From Comamonadaceae bacterium (GTDB lineage Bacteria > Pseudomonadota > Gammaproteobacteria > Burkholderiales > Burkholderiaceae_C), in the NCBI GenBank assembly GCA_947447355.1, contig CANFJF010000013.1, positions 1 to 59,040 of the forward strand: a stretch of DNA of 59,040 nucleotides. Direction: 5' to 3'. Numbering within the stretch: position 1 is the stretch's first letter; the number at the start of each line of letters is the position of its first letter. The notes beneath the pieces were generated by a model, which saw nothing but the letters and a program-made list of their open reading frames with translations, did not search any database and was not told the DNA's origin. The position numbers were made by a program, and so were the translations under genes. Below are positions 35,005 to 44,434 of this stretch, piece by piece.

Positions 35005-35694
35005 ATGCATCCCTGTCAGCTTCCACCCGAAATTGTCGAGCGCATGATCGCGCGCCGGGGACATTTGCATCTGTTCCGCACATTGCAGCCTCAGCGAACT
35101 GCGCTGGTGGTGATCGACATGCAGAATGCTTTTTTGCAGCCTGGGGCGCCTTCTGAAACACCCGTCGCGCGTGACATCGTTCCACAGATTAACAAGCTGG
35201 CGCAGGCCGTGCGCGCCGGCGGTGGCGTGGTGGCGTTTGTGCAAGGTTCCTTTCAGCCCCAAGGGCCTGATGCTTGGCCCTTGTTCTTTGACTACATGGT
35301 GAGCCCGGTCTTTTCTGCGGCGATTCTGCAGGCCCTGACACCGGGCGAGCCTGGTCATGAACTATGGCATGCGTTGGATGTACAACCTCAGGACGTGCGG
35401 GTTCGCAAGAACCGTTACAGCGCGTTCTTTCCTGGCGCCTGTGAGTTGCCTGACGTGTTGCGCACGCGCGGCGTAGACACGGTGTTGATCGTCGGCACGT
35501 TGACCAATGTGTGCTGTGACGCATCGGCACGCGACGCCATGATGGGCGGTTTCAAGACTGTGATGGTGAGCGATGCAAACGCAGCACGCTCCGACGCCGA
35601 GCACGTCGCAGCGCTGGCGACGCTGGTGCAGTTTTTTGCCGACGTGCGGACCACCGACGAGGTGCTGGGCATGCTATCGGCAACCATGGTCTGA
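35005..35694 (+). CDS. isochorismatase-family cysteine hydrolase
   Basis: A 229-residue cytoplasmic hydrolase with the family triad D38 (VVIDMQ), K135 (VRKNRYSAF) and C170 (TNVCCD). Members hydrolyse isochorismate, N-carbamoyl compounds, nicotinamide and similar amides. The KNRYSAF and TNVCC forms are closer to amidohydrolase/carbamoylase members than to true isochorismatases, but the substrate cannot be fixed. It follows the Bug gene by 50 bases and converges on the ThDP enzyme gene. Confidence 0.88.
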   Translation: MHPCQLPPEIVERMIARRGHLHLFRTLQPQRTALVVIDMQNAFLQPGAPSETPVARDIVPQINKLAQAVRAGGGVVAFVQGSFQPQGPDAWPLFFDYMVSPVFSAAILQALTPGEPGHELWHALDVQPQDVRVRKNRYSAFFPGACELPDVLRTRGVDTVLIVGTLTNVCCDASARDAMMGGFKTVMVSDANAARSDAEHVAALATLVQFFADVRTTDEVLGMLSATMV

Positions 35695-35727
35695 TCGCAT
35701 TGCCGCCTATATGTTGCTGAAGCGCCG

Positions 35728-37434
35728 TCAGGCGCAAATAACATTGACGAGTGCTTGGCGACCGTTGACTTGGACCTCGTGAATGGCTTGTTCAAGGACC
35801 TTGGACAGGTCGCTAAACTTTTCCACCCGTGCACCCCAGCCACCACAGGCCGATACGACGTCCTCATAGCGCGGCATGGGCTCCAGTGACACCAGCGACA
35901 TGCCCTGGCTTACCGCTTGGCCCTGCGGGTACATGGCGCGCGTGGCTCGATCCACTGCACCGTAACCAGCGTTGTTCATCACTATGGTGAGAATTGGCAC
36001 TCCATGCATCGCTGCGGCATGATGGCAGGCCAGCGGATTAGCGAAGGTGTAGCTGCCGTCGCCGACAGTGGCGACAACCAGTGATGTGGGTCGCGCCAGT
36101 TTCACGCCTAGAGCTGCGGGCACGCCCCATCCCAAGCCGCCAACAGGACTTGAGCCAAAGTAGCTTCCGGGTTGCGTGAGTCTGAGCGCCGCGGGCGTGA
36201 GCGAATACTCGTTCACAACCACCGCATCGTCACCAAAGCGAGAAAGGGCATCGCCCACGGCTGCACTCACGGCGGCCATGCTCATGGTCGATGCGGATTG
36301 CCCCGCCAGCACCTGCTGCTGAAGGGCCTGAAGCCGTTGCTGGGCGGCTTGCGCCACGCGGTTGCGCCTGAGTGTCATGCCACCAATATCTGGCTGCTGT
36401 GTTGCCAGTTCAGCCGCCAGCGATTCCAGAAAGCGCAGAGGGCTGGCCGCAATCGTCTGGTCGGCGCGAAAGCCCCGAATGGGGTACCGTGCAAAAAGCG
36501 GGTCGCTGCCCACATGGACCACGCGTGCTAACGGGCTGGGCACTTTTTGCTGCGGAATCCAAGGTACATCGCAGTCCAGCACCAAGATGAAATCAGCCTC
36601 GTCAAGCCAGGGGTTCACTTCGTAGCCGCCATGCATTTCATGGGTATTGGGCAGTGAGAGGTAACGGGGACGGAACTCGACCACCGGCAACGCCCAGGTT
36701 CGCGAAAGTGCCGCTAGCTGCGCTACAGCCTGCGGCTGTTTGCCGGCACGCGATGTGATGATGAGCGGGTTGCGTGCGCGCACTAAGTCCCGGGCTACTT
36801 GCGCGATGGATGCGTGATCAGGCACTGCAGGAGGTGCGGCTGATTGGGTGGTGTGAGGCTGGGAGGGCATTGACTCCTGCGCCAGCACCTCGCGCGGCAG
36901 TGACAAATAAACAGGACCCTGCGGCTCGGTGCGGGCAATGGCTAAGGCGCGGTCAACCACCGATTCAAGTTGGGCGCCACTGCGCAATTCGTGGTCCCAT
37001 TTGACGTGCTCGCGCACCATACCCGCTTGGTCGAACATATCCTGCGCCCAATGAATATTGAGCGATCGGCTGGCATTGGACCCCTGCTCAAACCAAGGTG
37101 TTCGGCCTGCGGCCATGAGCATTGGAATGTTTTCGCGGGAGGCATTGATCAGTCCGCACAGCGCGTTAGCCGTGCCCACATTGACGTGAACCATGATCGC
37201 CTGCGGCTGCCCCGTGACCAAAGTGACGCCATACGCCATTCCGACCGCAACGTTTTCATGTGGAACGAGCAGGGTTTTGGGTATTGCAAAACCTTCCACT
37301 CGAGCGCGTGCCAGCGCCTCCACCATCGACGGAAAATCCGTTCCAGAATTAACGAGGAAAAACTCGACTCCCCGGCTCGCTAGGATGCGAAGAAATTCTT
37401 CTGCTGTATTGCGCAAGTCAATCTCTTGTTGCAT
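35728..37434 (-). CDS. thiamine-diphosphate-dependent enzyme (acetolactate synthase / decarboxylase fold)
   Basis: A 568-residue three-domain ThDP enzyme. The catalytic glutamate is E60 in VPHENVAVG. The ThDP-binding motif starts at GDG 458-460 and ends with NN about 487-488. The middle domain is of the usual FAD/nucleotide-binding-like type but lacks a clear FAD signature. It is as close to 2-oxoacid decarboxylases (benzoylformate type) as to acetolactate synthase, and no small regulatory subunit gene is nearby, which favours a degradative role. It is divergent from the second amidohydrolase gene, with 45 bases between starts. Confidence 0.85.
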   Translation of the reverse strand: MQQEIDLRNTAEEFLRILASRGVEFFLVNSGTDFPSMVEALARARVEGFAIPKTLLVPHENVAVGMAYGVTLVTGQPQAIMVHVNVGTANALCGLINASRENIPMLMAAGRTPWFEQGSNASRSLNIHWAQDMFDQAGMVREHVKWDHELRSGAQLESVVDRALAIARTEPQGPVYLSLPREVLAQESMPSQPHTTQSAAPPAVPDHASIAQVARDLVRARNPLIITSRAGKQPQAVAQLAALSRTWALPVVEFRPRYLSLPNTHEMHGGYEVNPWLDEADFILVLDCDVPWIPQQKVPSPLARVVHVGSDPLFARYPIRGFRADQTIAASPLRFLESLAAELATQQPDIGGMTLRRNRVAQAAQQRLQALQQQVLAGQSASTMSMAAVSAAVGDALSRFGDDAVVVNEYSLTPAALRLTQPGSYFGSSPVGGLGWGVPAALGVKLARPTSLVVATVGDGSYTFANPLACHHAAAMHGVPILTIVMNNAGYGAVDRATRAMYPQGQAVSQGMSLVSLEPMPRYEDVVSACGGWGARVEKFSDLSKVLEQAIHEVQVNGRQALVNVICA

Positions 37435-37479
37435 GTTATTCTTTCTCAGCCATGTCTCAATAAGCCGGAATCATTTTAT

Positions 37480-38343
37480 ATGTCACACCGAATTAAGGTC
37501 ATCGATTGCGTTGTCAACCCGATCACGCCAGAGATCATGCGCTTGCGACCAGCTTGGTCTAGGGCGTTCTGGCAAGACAAGATCGGACGCGATGCAACGG
37601 TGGGTGAAGGGGTCACACTCCACCAGATGTTGGGCCTGATGGACAGTGCCAACATAGAACGCGCCTTGCTGATTGCCACCAAGACGGGCCAACTTGGCAT
37701 ACCGGGCAGCTGGCACCTGCCTTACGCCATGGTGGCTGAAGCCGTGCAACAGCACCCCGACCGTTTCAGTGGCCTGGCCGGTCTAGACCCGACCCAAGGC
37801 ATGGCTGGCGTGCGTGCGCTAGAGCGGGCTGTCAAAGACGATGGATTTGTGGGTGCGCATTTTTATCCGCACTGGTTTGAACTCGCGCCTGACCATGCGC
37901 GCTGGTATCCGTTCTATGCCAAGTGCGTGGAGTTGGACATACCGGTACAACTTCAAGTGGGCCAGTCACTTGTCTATGACGCGAACCGACCACTTAAGAG
38001 CGTAGGACGCCCCATTGCGCTTGACGCCGTGGCCTGCGATTTTCCTGAACTCAAGCTGGTGGGCATTCATGTGGGGATTCCGTGGACTGACGAAATGATC
38101 GCTATGTCCTGGAAGCACCCCAACGTCTACATCGGCTGCGATGCTCATAGCCCTAAATACTGGCCGGAATCGTTTATCAACTACATCAATTCGTATGGGC
38201 AGGACAAAGTTATCTTTGGTACCGACTATCCGGTCTTGGACTTTGAGCGCACCTTGAAAGAAATTGAGGCGCTGGGCCTGAAGGAAGGCGTGATGCAAAA
38301 GCTGCTGCGGGACAACGCACGGCAACTTTATCGATTGCCCTGA
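37480..38343 (+). CDS. amidohydrolase_2 family protein lacking the N-terminal HxH
   Basis: A 287-residue TIM-barrel protein. The C-terminal GTDYPVLDFERT, the GIHVGIPWTDE strand and GAHFYPHW identify the amidohydrolase_2 family. The N-terminal strand reads VIDCVVNPITP instead of the metal-binding D-x-H-x-H, so two metal ligands are absent. Similar members with VNP at this place exist, so this may be a subfamily rather than a dead enzyme. I use ATG 37480, because the frame's earlier start overlaps the divergent ThDP gene's promoter. A Liv-type transporter follows. Confidence 0.82.
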   Translation: MSHRIKVIDCVVNPITPEIMRLRPAWSRAFWQDKIGRDATVGEGVTLHQMLGLMDSANIERALLIATKTGQLGIPGSWHLPYAMVAEAVQQHPDRFSGLAGLDPTQGMAGVRALERAVKDDGFVGAHFYPHWFELAPDHARWYPFYAKCVELDIPVQLQVGQSLVYDANRPLKSVGRPIALDAVACDFPELKLVGIHVGIPWTDEMIAMSWKHPNVYIGCDAHSPKYWPESFINYINSYGQDKVIFGTDYPVLDFERTLKEIEALGLKEGVMQKLLRDNARQLYRLP

Positions 38344-38427
38344 GTTTGCCAGCATGCAAAATACTCGCTTGTATTGACGCCATCGAACCGGCTTGGTGAC
38401 CCTCACAACTCTCAAAGGATATTTGCT

Positions 38428-39591
38428 ATGGCAAGAAAATTATTGGCAGTGTTCGGTCTTATCGCGGGCTTGACTTTGGGCGTAGCGCCTCAGGTTATGG
38501 CCCAAAATAAAGTGCAGTTGGGCATAGTCACTGCGCTGACCGGATCCATGGCGGCGCCGGGCGTCTTCCAGATGAACGGTTTCAAACTGGCGGTGGACGA
38601 GCTCAACGCATCAGGCGGCATCTCCGTTGCGGGGCGCAAGTACATCGTAGAACTCAAGGTGTACGACACGAGAGCCTCACCGACTGAGGGTGCCTCAGCG
38701 ATGCAGCGCTTAGCCACTGTTGACAAGGTGCCGGTGGTGCTGGGCGAGTTGTCGTCTGGTGTGGCCGCGGCCATCGCGCCCATTGCTCAGGACTTTTCAA
38801 TACCGCTGATCTTGACGGTGCCAACTGGGCCGAACCTGACCGAACAAAACAACCCGTTTGTATTTCGCGTCAATGCGCACAATCAGCAGCTCAATGTGGC
38901 ATTGGCTGATTTCTTATCCAAGCAAGGTTGGTCGCCTATTTCTTTCATCGCCTGGAACAACGATGCGGGTCGCGGTGGCGTTTCCGGACTGAAGGAGTTG
39001 CTGCCAGCAGCCAAAGATGGCTACGTTGGTTATTTCAATGTCGGTGAGGTGGACTTTGCCAGCCACATCACCAACCTGCGCAAAAATCAGTCGAAGGCAG
39101 TGATGCTGTTCATGGACGAAGAACCTGGCAGCTTGGCCATCAAGCAGATTCGTGATGCCGGCTTGAAGATCAATTTGGTTGGAACGCTGGCCATGGGCTC
39201 AGATCGCTTTGTGAAGAGGCTGGATGCCCAGAAGCTGGAAGGCATGGTGCAGTACAACGCATTTCCACCCAATTCGGAGCAGCCGCGCATCAAGAATTTT
39301 AGCCAGCGCTACAAAGCCAAATATGGCGAAGAAGCGCACGGCTTTGCAGCCCAGTCGTATGACGGCATCATGGTGGCCATAGCCGCCATCCAGGCTGCCG
39401 GGAGCGTCTCAGATGGCAAGGCCATTCGAGATGCACTGACCAAAATAGATTATCAGGGTGTGATCGGGCCTATCAAGTTTGACAAAAAGGGGCAGGCCAG
39501 TCCGAATGTGTATGTGACCCAGTGGTGCGCCAATGGCACAAGACGCATCCTTTACCCGGAAAATGCACGTGCTGGTTGTGGTGCTGGCTGA
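38428..39591 (+). CDS. Liv-type ABC transporter periplasmic binding protein
   Basis: A 387-residue type I binding protein. The signal peptide ends at VMAQ (about residue 24), followed by KVQLGIVTALTGSMAAPG, the usual start of branched-chain amino acid / amide / aromatic acid binding proteins. AAAGGA precedes ATG 38428. It heads a plus-strand transporter operon of five genes, with the first permease gene only 6 bases downstream. The ligand is probably the substrate of the surrounding enzymes and not necessarily an amino acid. Confidence 0.92.
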   Translation: MARKLLAVFGLIAGLTLGVAPQVMAQNKVQLGIVTALTGSMAAPGVFQMNGFKLAVDELNASGGISVAGRKYIVELKVYDTRASPTEGASAMQRLATVDKVPVVLGELSSGVAAAIAPIAQDFSIPLILTVPTGPNLTEQNNPFVFRVNAHNQQLNVALADFLSKQGWSPISFIAWNNDAGRGGVSGLKELLPAAKDGYVGYFNVGEVDFASHITNLRKNQSKAVMLFMDEEPGSLAIKQIRDAGLKINLVGTLAMGSDRFVKRLDAQKLEGMVQYNAFPPNSEQPRIKNFSQRYKAKYGEEAHGFAAQSYDGIMVAIAAIQAAGSVSDGKAIRDALTKIDYQGVIGPIKFDKKGQASPNVYVTQWCANGTRRILYPENARAGCGAG

Positions 39592-39597
39592 TAAAAC

Positions 39598-40476
39598 ATG
39601 GCTGAAGCGCTGACGGAACAGCTGATTCATGGCCTGATGATGGGCTCCATTTATGTGCTGGTGGCACTTGGGATGGTCCTGATTTATGGCGTGATGCATG
39701 TGGTGAACTTTGCCCACGGTGTGCTGTTCACCTTGGGCGGATATTTCGCACATTTCTTCTATGCTCATTTCATAGACAGCTATCTTCTAGCCACACTTCT
39801 GTCCATGCTCACGCTTGGCCTGATCGGTGTGATGCTTGAGCGTGGCGTTTTCCGACCGCTGCAGGGCAACCTGCGCAATCAAGTGATCGCCTCACTGGGG
39901 CTGATTCTGGTGCTTGAAAATCTGATCGTCGCCTTGTGGGGGCCCAATGCCCTGCAGTGGCGCCTTGAGGGATTTGTTCAACAACAGATCCAGATCGGTG
40001 AACTGCGGATCAGTCTGCACCATCTGGGGATCATTGCCGTCACCTTTGTTTTAGTCACTGCCTTGGGCCTGTACCTGAAATTCACTCGCTTTGGCACAGC
40101 TATCCGTGCCACCAGCCAAAACCAAGAAGCGGCCCGAGTGGTGGGCATACCAGTCCAACGCGTTCAGTGGTCGACATTTGCCATCGGCTGCATGTTGGCC
40201 GCCATAGGTGGCGCACTGGTTGGCCCCTTGTTTCTGGTCTTTCCGCAGATGGGCGAGGTACCGCTTGTCAAAGGGTTGGCCGGCATTCTGCTTGGCGGCA
40301 TGGGCAGTGTGCCGGGTGCTGTGGTGGGCTGCCTGATACTCGGCGTGACGGAGTCCATGTCGACCCTGTTTCTACCCACTGACTACAGGGACTCGATTGC
40401 GTTCATGGTGATGATCGGCATCCTGATGCTGCGTCCGCAAGGTCTGTTTGGGATCCGAATGCGGGGCGAGGACTGA
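39598..40476 (+). CDS. livH: Liv-type ABC transporter permease (LivH)
   Basis: A 292-residue inner-membrane protein with about eight hydrophobic segments. Family motifs are GLMMGSIYVLVALGMVLIYGVMHVVNFAHG near the N-terminus and the ABC-contacting ATSQNQEAARVVGI loop. It pairs with LivM encoded 4 bases downstream to form the translocation channel. The symbol denotes the family; the ligand is unproven. Confidence 0.92.
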   Translation: MAEALTEQLIHGLMMGSIYVLVALGMVLIYGVMHVVNFAHGVLFTLGGYFAHFFYAHFIDSYLLATLLSMLTLGLIGVMLERGVFRPLQGNLRNQVIASLGLILVLENLIVALWGPNALQWRLEGFVQQQIQIGELRISLHHLGIIAVTFVLVTALGLYLKFTRFGTAIRATSQNQEAARVVGIPVQRVQWSTFAIGCMLAAIGGALVGPLFLVFPQMGEVPLVKGLAGILLGGMGSVPGAVVGCLILGVTESMSTLFLPTDYRDSIAFMVMIGILMLRPQGLFGIRMRGED

Positions 40477-40480
40477 ACAG

Positions 40481-41464
40481 ATGCGCAGATGCCTCCCCCA
40501 TTTATTGTTGGCGCTGTGTCTCGTGGTGCTTCTTGCGGCGCCGCAATGGGCATCGAACCAGCCCTATTTGCTGCACATGTTGGTGCTGGTGTGCGTGATG
40601 GCAGTCCCTGCCGTTGGGCTGAACCTGATGCTGGGCTACAGCGGCCTGGTGTCGTTAGGTCATATGGGCTTTGCAGGCATCGGCGCCTATGTGGCGGCAG
40701 TCCTGATGGTGGATGCTCACTGGGATTTCTGGAGTTCTCTGACTGCAGCCACCGTGGCAGCAGGCTTGGCCGGTGCACTGATTGGGATAGTCTGCTTCCG
40801 ATTTCGCGGGCATTTCTTCATGATTGTGACGCTCGCATTTGGCCTGATGCTGCATGCCGTCATGAACAACTGGGATGCCGTAACCCGGGGCGCCGCTGGC
40901 TTCGCCGGCATACCGCGCCCTAGTCCGATTCACTGGGGCGACAGCATCTTCAGCTTTGGGCCGCTTAACCACTTTTATTATGTTGCGCTCGGCCTAGCCT
41001 GTTTAGCCTTCGTTGTGCAGTACGGTGTGGTGAACTCTCACCTAGGTCGTGTTCTTGGCGCCATCCGTCAAGACGAACCCTTGGCGCGCTCTCGCGGCGT
41101 CAACACGCTGCTTTACAAAACAGTCATCTTTGCCTTGGGCACAGGACTGGCCGGCATGGGTGGCGTGCTACAGGTGTGCTTTCTACGGGTTGCCGCTCCA
41201 GCGAGTTTTACGATGCAAGAAAGCATCAACATGGTGCTGATCGTGATCATTGGCGGCGCCGGATCCCTGGTGGGACCCGCGCTAGGCGCCCTGCTGTACG
41301 TGGGGTTGCCAGAACTTCTGCGAATGGCCAATGAATGGCGGTTGGTCGTCTTCGGTTTTTTACTGGTTTTGATCACCCTGTATGCACCCACAGGACTAGC
41401 CGGTATCCTGAGCACAGGTTGGCAAAAACTGTCGCACCGCAAAGATAAGGCACCGACTCCGTGA
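40481..41464 (+). CDS. livM: Liv-type ABC transporter permease (LivM)
   Basis: A 327-residue inner-membrane permease. VGLNLMLGYSGLVSLGHMGFAGIGAY is the LivM hallmark, and AIRQDEPLARSRGVN is the coupling loop for the ATPases. The start ATG 40481 follows the livH stop by 4 bases. The stop overlaps the GTG start of livG (GTGA), which suggests coupled translation. Confidence 0.92.
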   Translation: MRRCLPHLLLALCLVVLLAAPQWASNQPYLLHMLVLVCVMAVPAVGLNLMLGYSGLVSLGHMGFAGIGAYVAAVLMVDAHWDFWSSLTAATVAAGLAGALIGIVCFRFRGHFFMIVTLAFGLMLHAVMNNWDAVTRGAAGFAGIPRPSPIHWGDSIFSFGPLNHFYYVALGLACLAFVVQYGVVNSHLGRVLGAIRQDEPLARSRGVNTLLYKTVIFALGTGLAGMGGVLQVCFLRVAAPASFTMQESINMVLIVIIGGAGSLVGPALGALLYVGLPELLRMANEWRLVVFGFLLVLITLYAPTGLAGILSTGWQKLSHRKDKAPTP

Positions 41465-42210
41465 CGACCTTGCAAGTGCAATCTTTGGGTAAACGCTACG
41501 GCGGCGTGGTGGCACTCGACAGTGCCAGTTTCAACATCAGCGCCCCTGGTATTTATGGACTTATCGGACCCAACGGCGCGGGCAAGACGACCTTGTTTGA
41601 TGCTATTGCCGGTCACATCACCGCTGACAGTGGTGCGGTCATGCTCGACGGTCGGGATGTGACCGGCTTGCCCGCGCACCGCATGTCTGCACTAGGCATT
41701 GCGCGTACGTTCCAAGAGTGCCGTATCCTGCCGGAAGAAACCTGTCTGGACAATGTGCTTTTTGCCGCACAGCCCAAGGGCTTGGGTGCCTCTCTGGGGC
41801 AACTGGTGACACGCCGCGCCGGACATCGAGTGAAGTTAAAGGATGAGGCCATGCGCTTGCTGGCACTGGTGCGACTGGAAGGCTACGCAACTACTCCGGC
41901 ATCCCAGTTGTCGTTTGGCCAGCGGCGCTTGCTGGAGATTGTCTCGACCTTTATCACCAAACCAAGAATTTTCTTGTTGGACGAACCGGCATCGGGCGTC
42001 AACCCATCCTTGCTGACCGTTCTGGCTGATTTTGTTCGCATCATGTATGCGGAGCGTCCAAGCATTTTTTTGCTGGTAGAGCACAACATGGAGTTTGTGA
42101 TGGAGATGGCCCACGAAATTATTGTGATGCACCAAGGCCGGGTGCTGGAGCGCGGGACGCCTGAGCAGGTGCAGGTCAGCCCCAAGGTTTTGGACGCGTA
42201 TCTGGGATGA
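41461..42210 (+). CDS. livG: Liv-type ABC transporter ATP-binding protein (LivG)
   Basis: A 249-residue ATPase with Walker A GPNGAGKTT, a short signature region LSFGQRRLLEI and Walker B IFLLDEPASGVNP. It starts at GTG 41461, overlapping the livM stop, and its own stop overlaps the ATG of livF (ATGA). The signature LSFGQ replaces the common LSGGQ, as in many LivG proteins. Confidence 0.93.
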   Translation: MTTLQVQSLGKRYGGVVALDSASFNISAPGIYGLIGPNGAGKTTLFDAIAGHITADSGAVMLDGRDVTGLPAHRMSALGIARTFQECRILPEETCLDNVLFAAQPKGLGASLGQLVTRRAGHRVKLKDEAMRLLALVRLEGYATTPASQLSFGQRRLLEIVSTFITKPRIFLLDEPASGVNPSLLTVLADFVRIMYAERPSIFLLVEHNMEFVMEMAHEIIVMHQGRVLERGTPEQVQVSPKVLDAYLG

Positions 42211-42923
42211 CAACCGTACTGTACGTTCAAGAACTGTGCGCCAGCTACGGCGCACGGCGCATTCTGGAGGGGGTCAACCTACAGGTGCGCGCCGGAGAAA
42301 TTGTCACAGTGATCGGCCACAACGGCGCCGGTAAATCGACGCTGCTGCGAGCGATCTTCAACTTGGTGCCCTGGCGCAGTGGCAAGATTGAACTGCTGGG
42401 GCATGACGTCACGCGTCTTAACTCAGACCGACTGTTGGGCGCTGGCATGGCGTATGTGCCTCAACATAGAAGCGTGTTTCCGCGTCTGACAATTGAAGAG
42501 AACCTGCAAATGGGAGGTTATCTGGTGTCTGATCGCCAGCTCTTAGCCGAGCGAATTGAACGGGTACTTGGGCTGTTTCCCATCCTAAAGTCTCGCAGCG
42601 GCCAAATGGCCGGCTCAATGTCGGGTGGCGAGCAACGCATGCTGGAAATTGCACGCACGCTGCTGCAAGACCCGCAGCTCATCATGCTGGATGAACCGTC
42701 GATTGGCCTGGCCCCCAGAATGGTGGATGCGGTATTTGACAACGTACAGTTGCTACGCAGCGAGGGCAAGGCCATCTTGATGGTCGAACAAAACGTGAAG
42801 AAGGCGCTTTCAATATCGGACCGCGGTTGCGTGATGGAACTGGGCGCCATTCACATGCAAGGCCAAGCTGGAGAGCTCATTGGCAATGAACAAGTGGCAC
42901 GACTTTATTTGGGCAAGCGTTAA
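42207..42923 (+). CDS. livF: Liv-type ABC transporter ATP-binding protein (LivF)
   Basis: A 238-residue ATPase with Walker A GHNGAGKST, signature MSGGEQRMLEIAR and Walker B LIMLDEPSIGLAP. It is the last gene of the five-gene transporter operon, overlapping livG by 4 bases, and it converges on the PaaK-like gene with 15 bases between stops. Confidence 0.93.
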   Translation: MTTVLYVQELCASYGARRILEGVNLQVRAGEIVTVIGHNGAGKSTLLRAIFNLVPWRSGKIELLGHDVTRLNSDRLLGAGMAYVPQHRSVFPRLTIEENLQMGGYLVSDRQLLAERIERVLGLFPILKSRSGQMAGSMSGGEQRMLEIARTLLQDPQLIMLDEPSIGLAPRMVDAVFDNVQLLRSEGKAILMVEQNVKKALSISDRGCVMELGAIHMQGQAGELIGNEQVARLYLGKR

Positions 42924-42938
42924 TGCACAGCCTCTGAA

Positions 42939-44324
42939 TCAGTGAGGGCGCAGGTCGACAAACTTACGCGCCTTCCAAGCAGCACCTTGCGTCATTAAAG
43001 TTTGTGACGGCACCCAGACGACCTCAGGCGTGATGCCACACGCTTGCTTGACGCATTGAAGCAGTGCAGCGCTTGGCACGCCAACGACCCCAGCCTCAAC
43101 CTGCAGCCGGAGCACGTCGCCAGCCAGGCCTTGCGTTGGCTCAGCGGGCACAACGCTGACCTTATAGGGTGTCGCGCCCAGCAAAGCATCCAGCGCCTGC
43201 GTTACCACACTCGGGTTGACAAGCATGCCTTTGATTTTGAGAAGCGCGTCCACCCTTTGCGGCATCTGAATCAGCCGGTCCGTCACCGCGCCGCAGTGCG
43301 GACAAGGCTCGCGGGTCAGCGCAGACATATCGCCCAATGCATAGCGCAATAACACGGTCCCGCGCCGGTGCAAATGGCTCAGCACGACCCACCCTGGTTG
43401 GCCATCGGGCACTGGTTGGTGCGTGATGGGGTCAACCACCTCAAACAGCATCTGCGCCGGCAAGGGGTTGTGGTATCCCGAGCCGGGCACGCATTCCACC
43501 AGCCCGCCTTGCAGTTCGGTGGCCCCGTATGAAACGCTGATGTGGGCTTGCAACGCACCCGCCCGAATGAGGGCCTGTTGCATGTCTTGTCGGGCAATTT
43601 CGCCAAGTGCCTCACCCGTGACAAACACCAAGCGAACGGCACTGAAGTCTGCGCCAAGTTCTGCCGCCCGTTGCAAAACCCGATACACATAACTGGGGAC
43701 GCCCCAGAGGATGGTGGCTCGGTGTAAGGCTACCAACTCCACCACACGGTCAAGACCGTTGCCAAGCGTGAATTCAGCCGATGGGTTGCCCGGCATGGTC
43801 GCGATAACCGGCACATTGAGGCTGGCTGCTGCGTGGAGAACCCGGATCCATGCGCCATGCGGCACCTGTGTCAGCGGAAAGAGATTGGCGATGACATCGC
43901 GCTCCGTCACACCGCGTAGCTGCAGCATGTTGCGCTGCAAAGTAAGGATGTTGAAAAAATCGAAGCTGGTCGAAACAAACGGCGTTGGCTGCCCTGACGA
44001 GGAACCGGTGGTGTACATCGTGTCCCAGACCATGCGCGACTCGATGTCCAGATCCTCTGTGGCCAGTACAAAACGTGCAGGTGACGCCATGTAATCGGAC
44101 TTGAGCGTGAGTGGCAACCGGCTGAGGTCTGACAAACAAGAGAAGCTACTGCGATGCAGACCTGCTTGACCAATCCGTTCGCGATAAAAATCATGGCGGT
44201 CGCACACCAAGTCCATCGTCGAGTGAAACGCCCGTTCCCGGGCCGCTTGCAAAGACGACAAATCTTTAAAAATATAGTCTGGCTCCAGAGCTTGACTCGC
44301 CACAAATGTCGCGTTAAGTGCCAT
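42939..44324 (-). CDS. PaaK-like AMP-forming CoA ligase
   Basis: A 461-residue adenylate-forming enzyme of the phenylacetate-CoA ligase group. The phosphate loop is TTGSSSGQPT at 105-114. SYGATELQGG holds the A5-type Glu, YALGDMS the A7 Asp, and a CPHCG site near 339 may bind a metal. The C-terminal domain is compact (IKGMLVNPSVV). The substrate is probably an aryl or short organic acid taken up by the adjacent importer. GAGGG precedes the ATG. An inverted repeat lies 56 bases upstream. Confidence 0.87.
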   Translation of the reverse strand: MALNATFVASQALEPDYIFKDLSSLQAARERAFHSTMDLVCDRHDFYRERIGQAGLHRSSFSCLSDLSRLPLTLKSDYMASPARFVLATEDLDIESRMVWDTMYTTGSSSGQPTPFVSTSFDFFNILTLQRNMLQLRGVTERDVIANLFPLTQVPHGAWIRVLHAAASLNVPVIATMPGNPSAEFTLGNGLDRVVELVALHRATILWGVPSYVYRVLQRAAELGADFSAVRLVFVTGEALGEIARQDMQQALIRAGALQAHISVSYGATELQGGLVECVPGSGYHNPLPAQMLFEVVDPITHQPVPDGQPGWVVLSHLHRRGTVLLRYALGDMSALTREPCPHCGAVTDRLIQMPQRVDALLKIKGMLVNPSVVTQALDALLGATPYKVSVVPAEPTQGLAGDVLRLQVEAGVVGVPSAALLQCVKQACGITPEVVWVPSQTLMTQGAAWKARKFVDLRPH

Positions 44325-44379
44325 ATTCCCTCTTGGATTTGTTGGTTTCTAGCGTGCCCTTTTGAGGTTTTCGCCATGT

Positions 44380-44408
44380 ACCAACAGATATGTCAACAAA
44401 ATGTTGGT
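44380..44408. promoter_or_regulatory. inverted repeat upstream of the PaaK-like gene
   Basis: ACCAACA (44380-44386) and TGTTGGT (44402-44408) are perfect complements with a 15-base spacer. A nested CAACA-AAA-TGTTG (44394-44406) shares the right arm. The distance to the ATG at 44324 is 56 bases, suitable for an operator over the promoter. No regulator gene is near. Confidence 0.45.
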
Positions 44409-44434
44409 GTGTCATGCTATCCCGTGAAACCGCG

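Noticed and set aside
35722..35735. GCGCC/GGCGC hairpin at the end of the ThDP gene
   Set aside because: Only 5 bp and no T-run; too weak to call a terminator.
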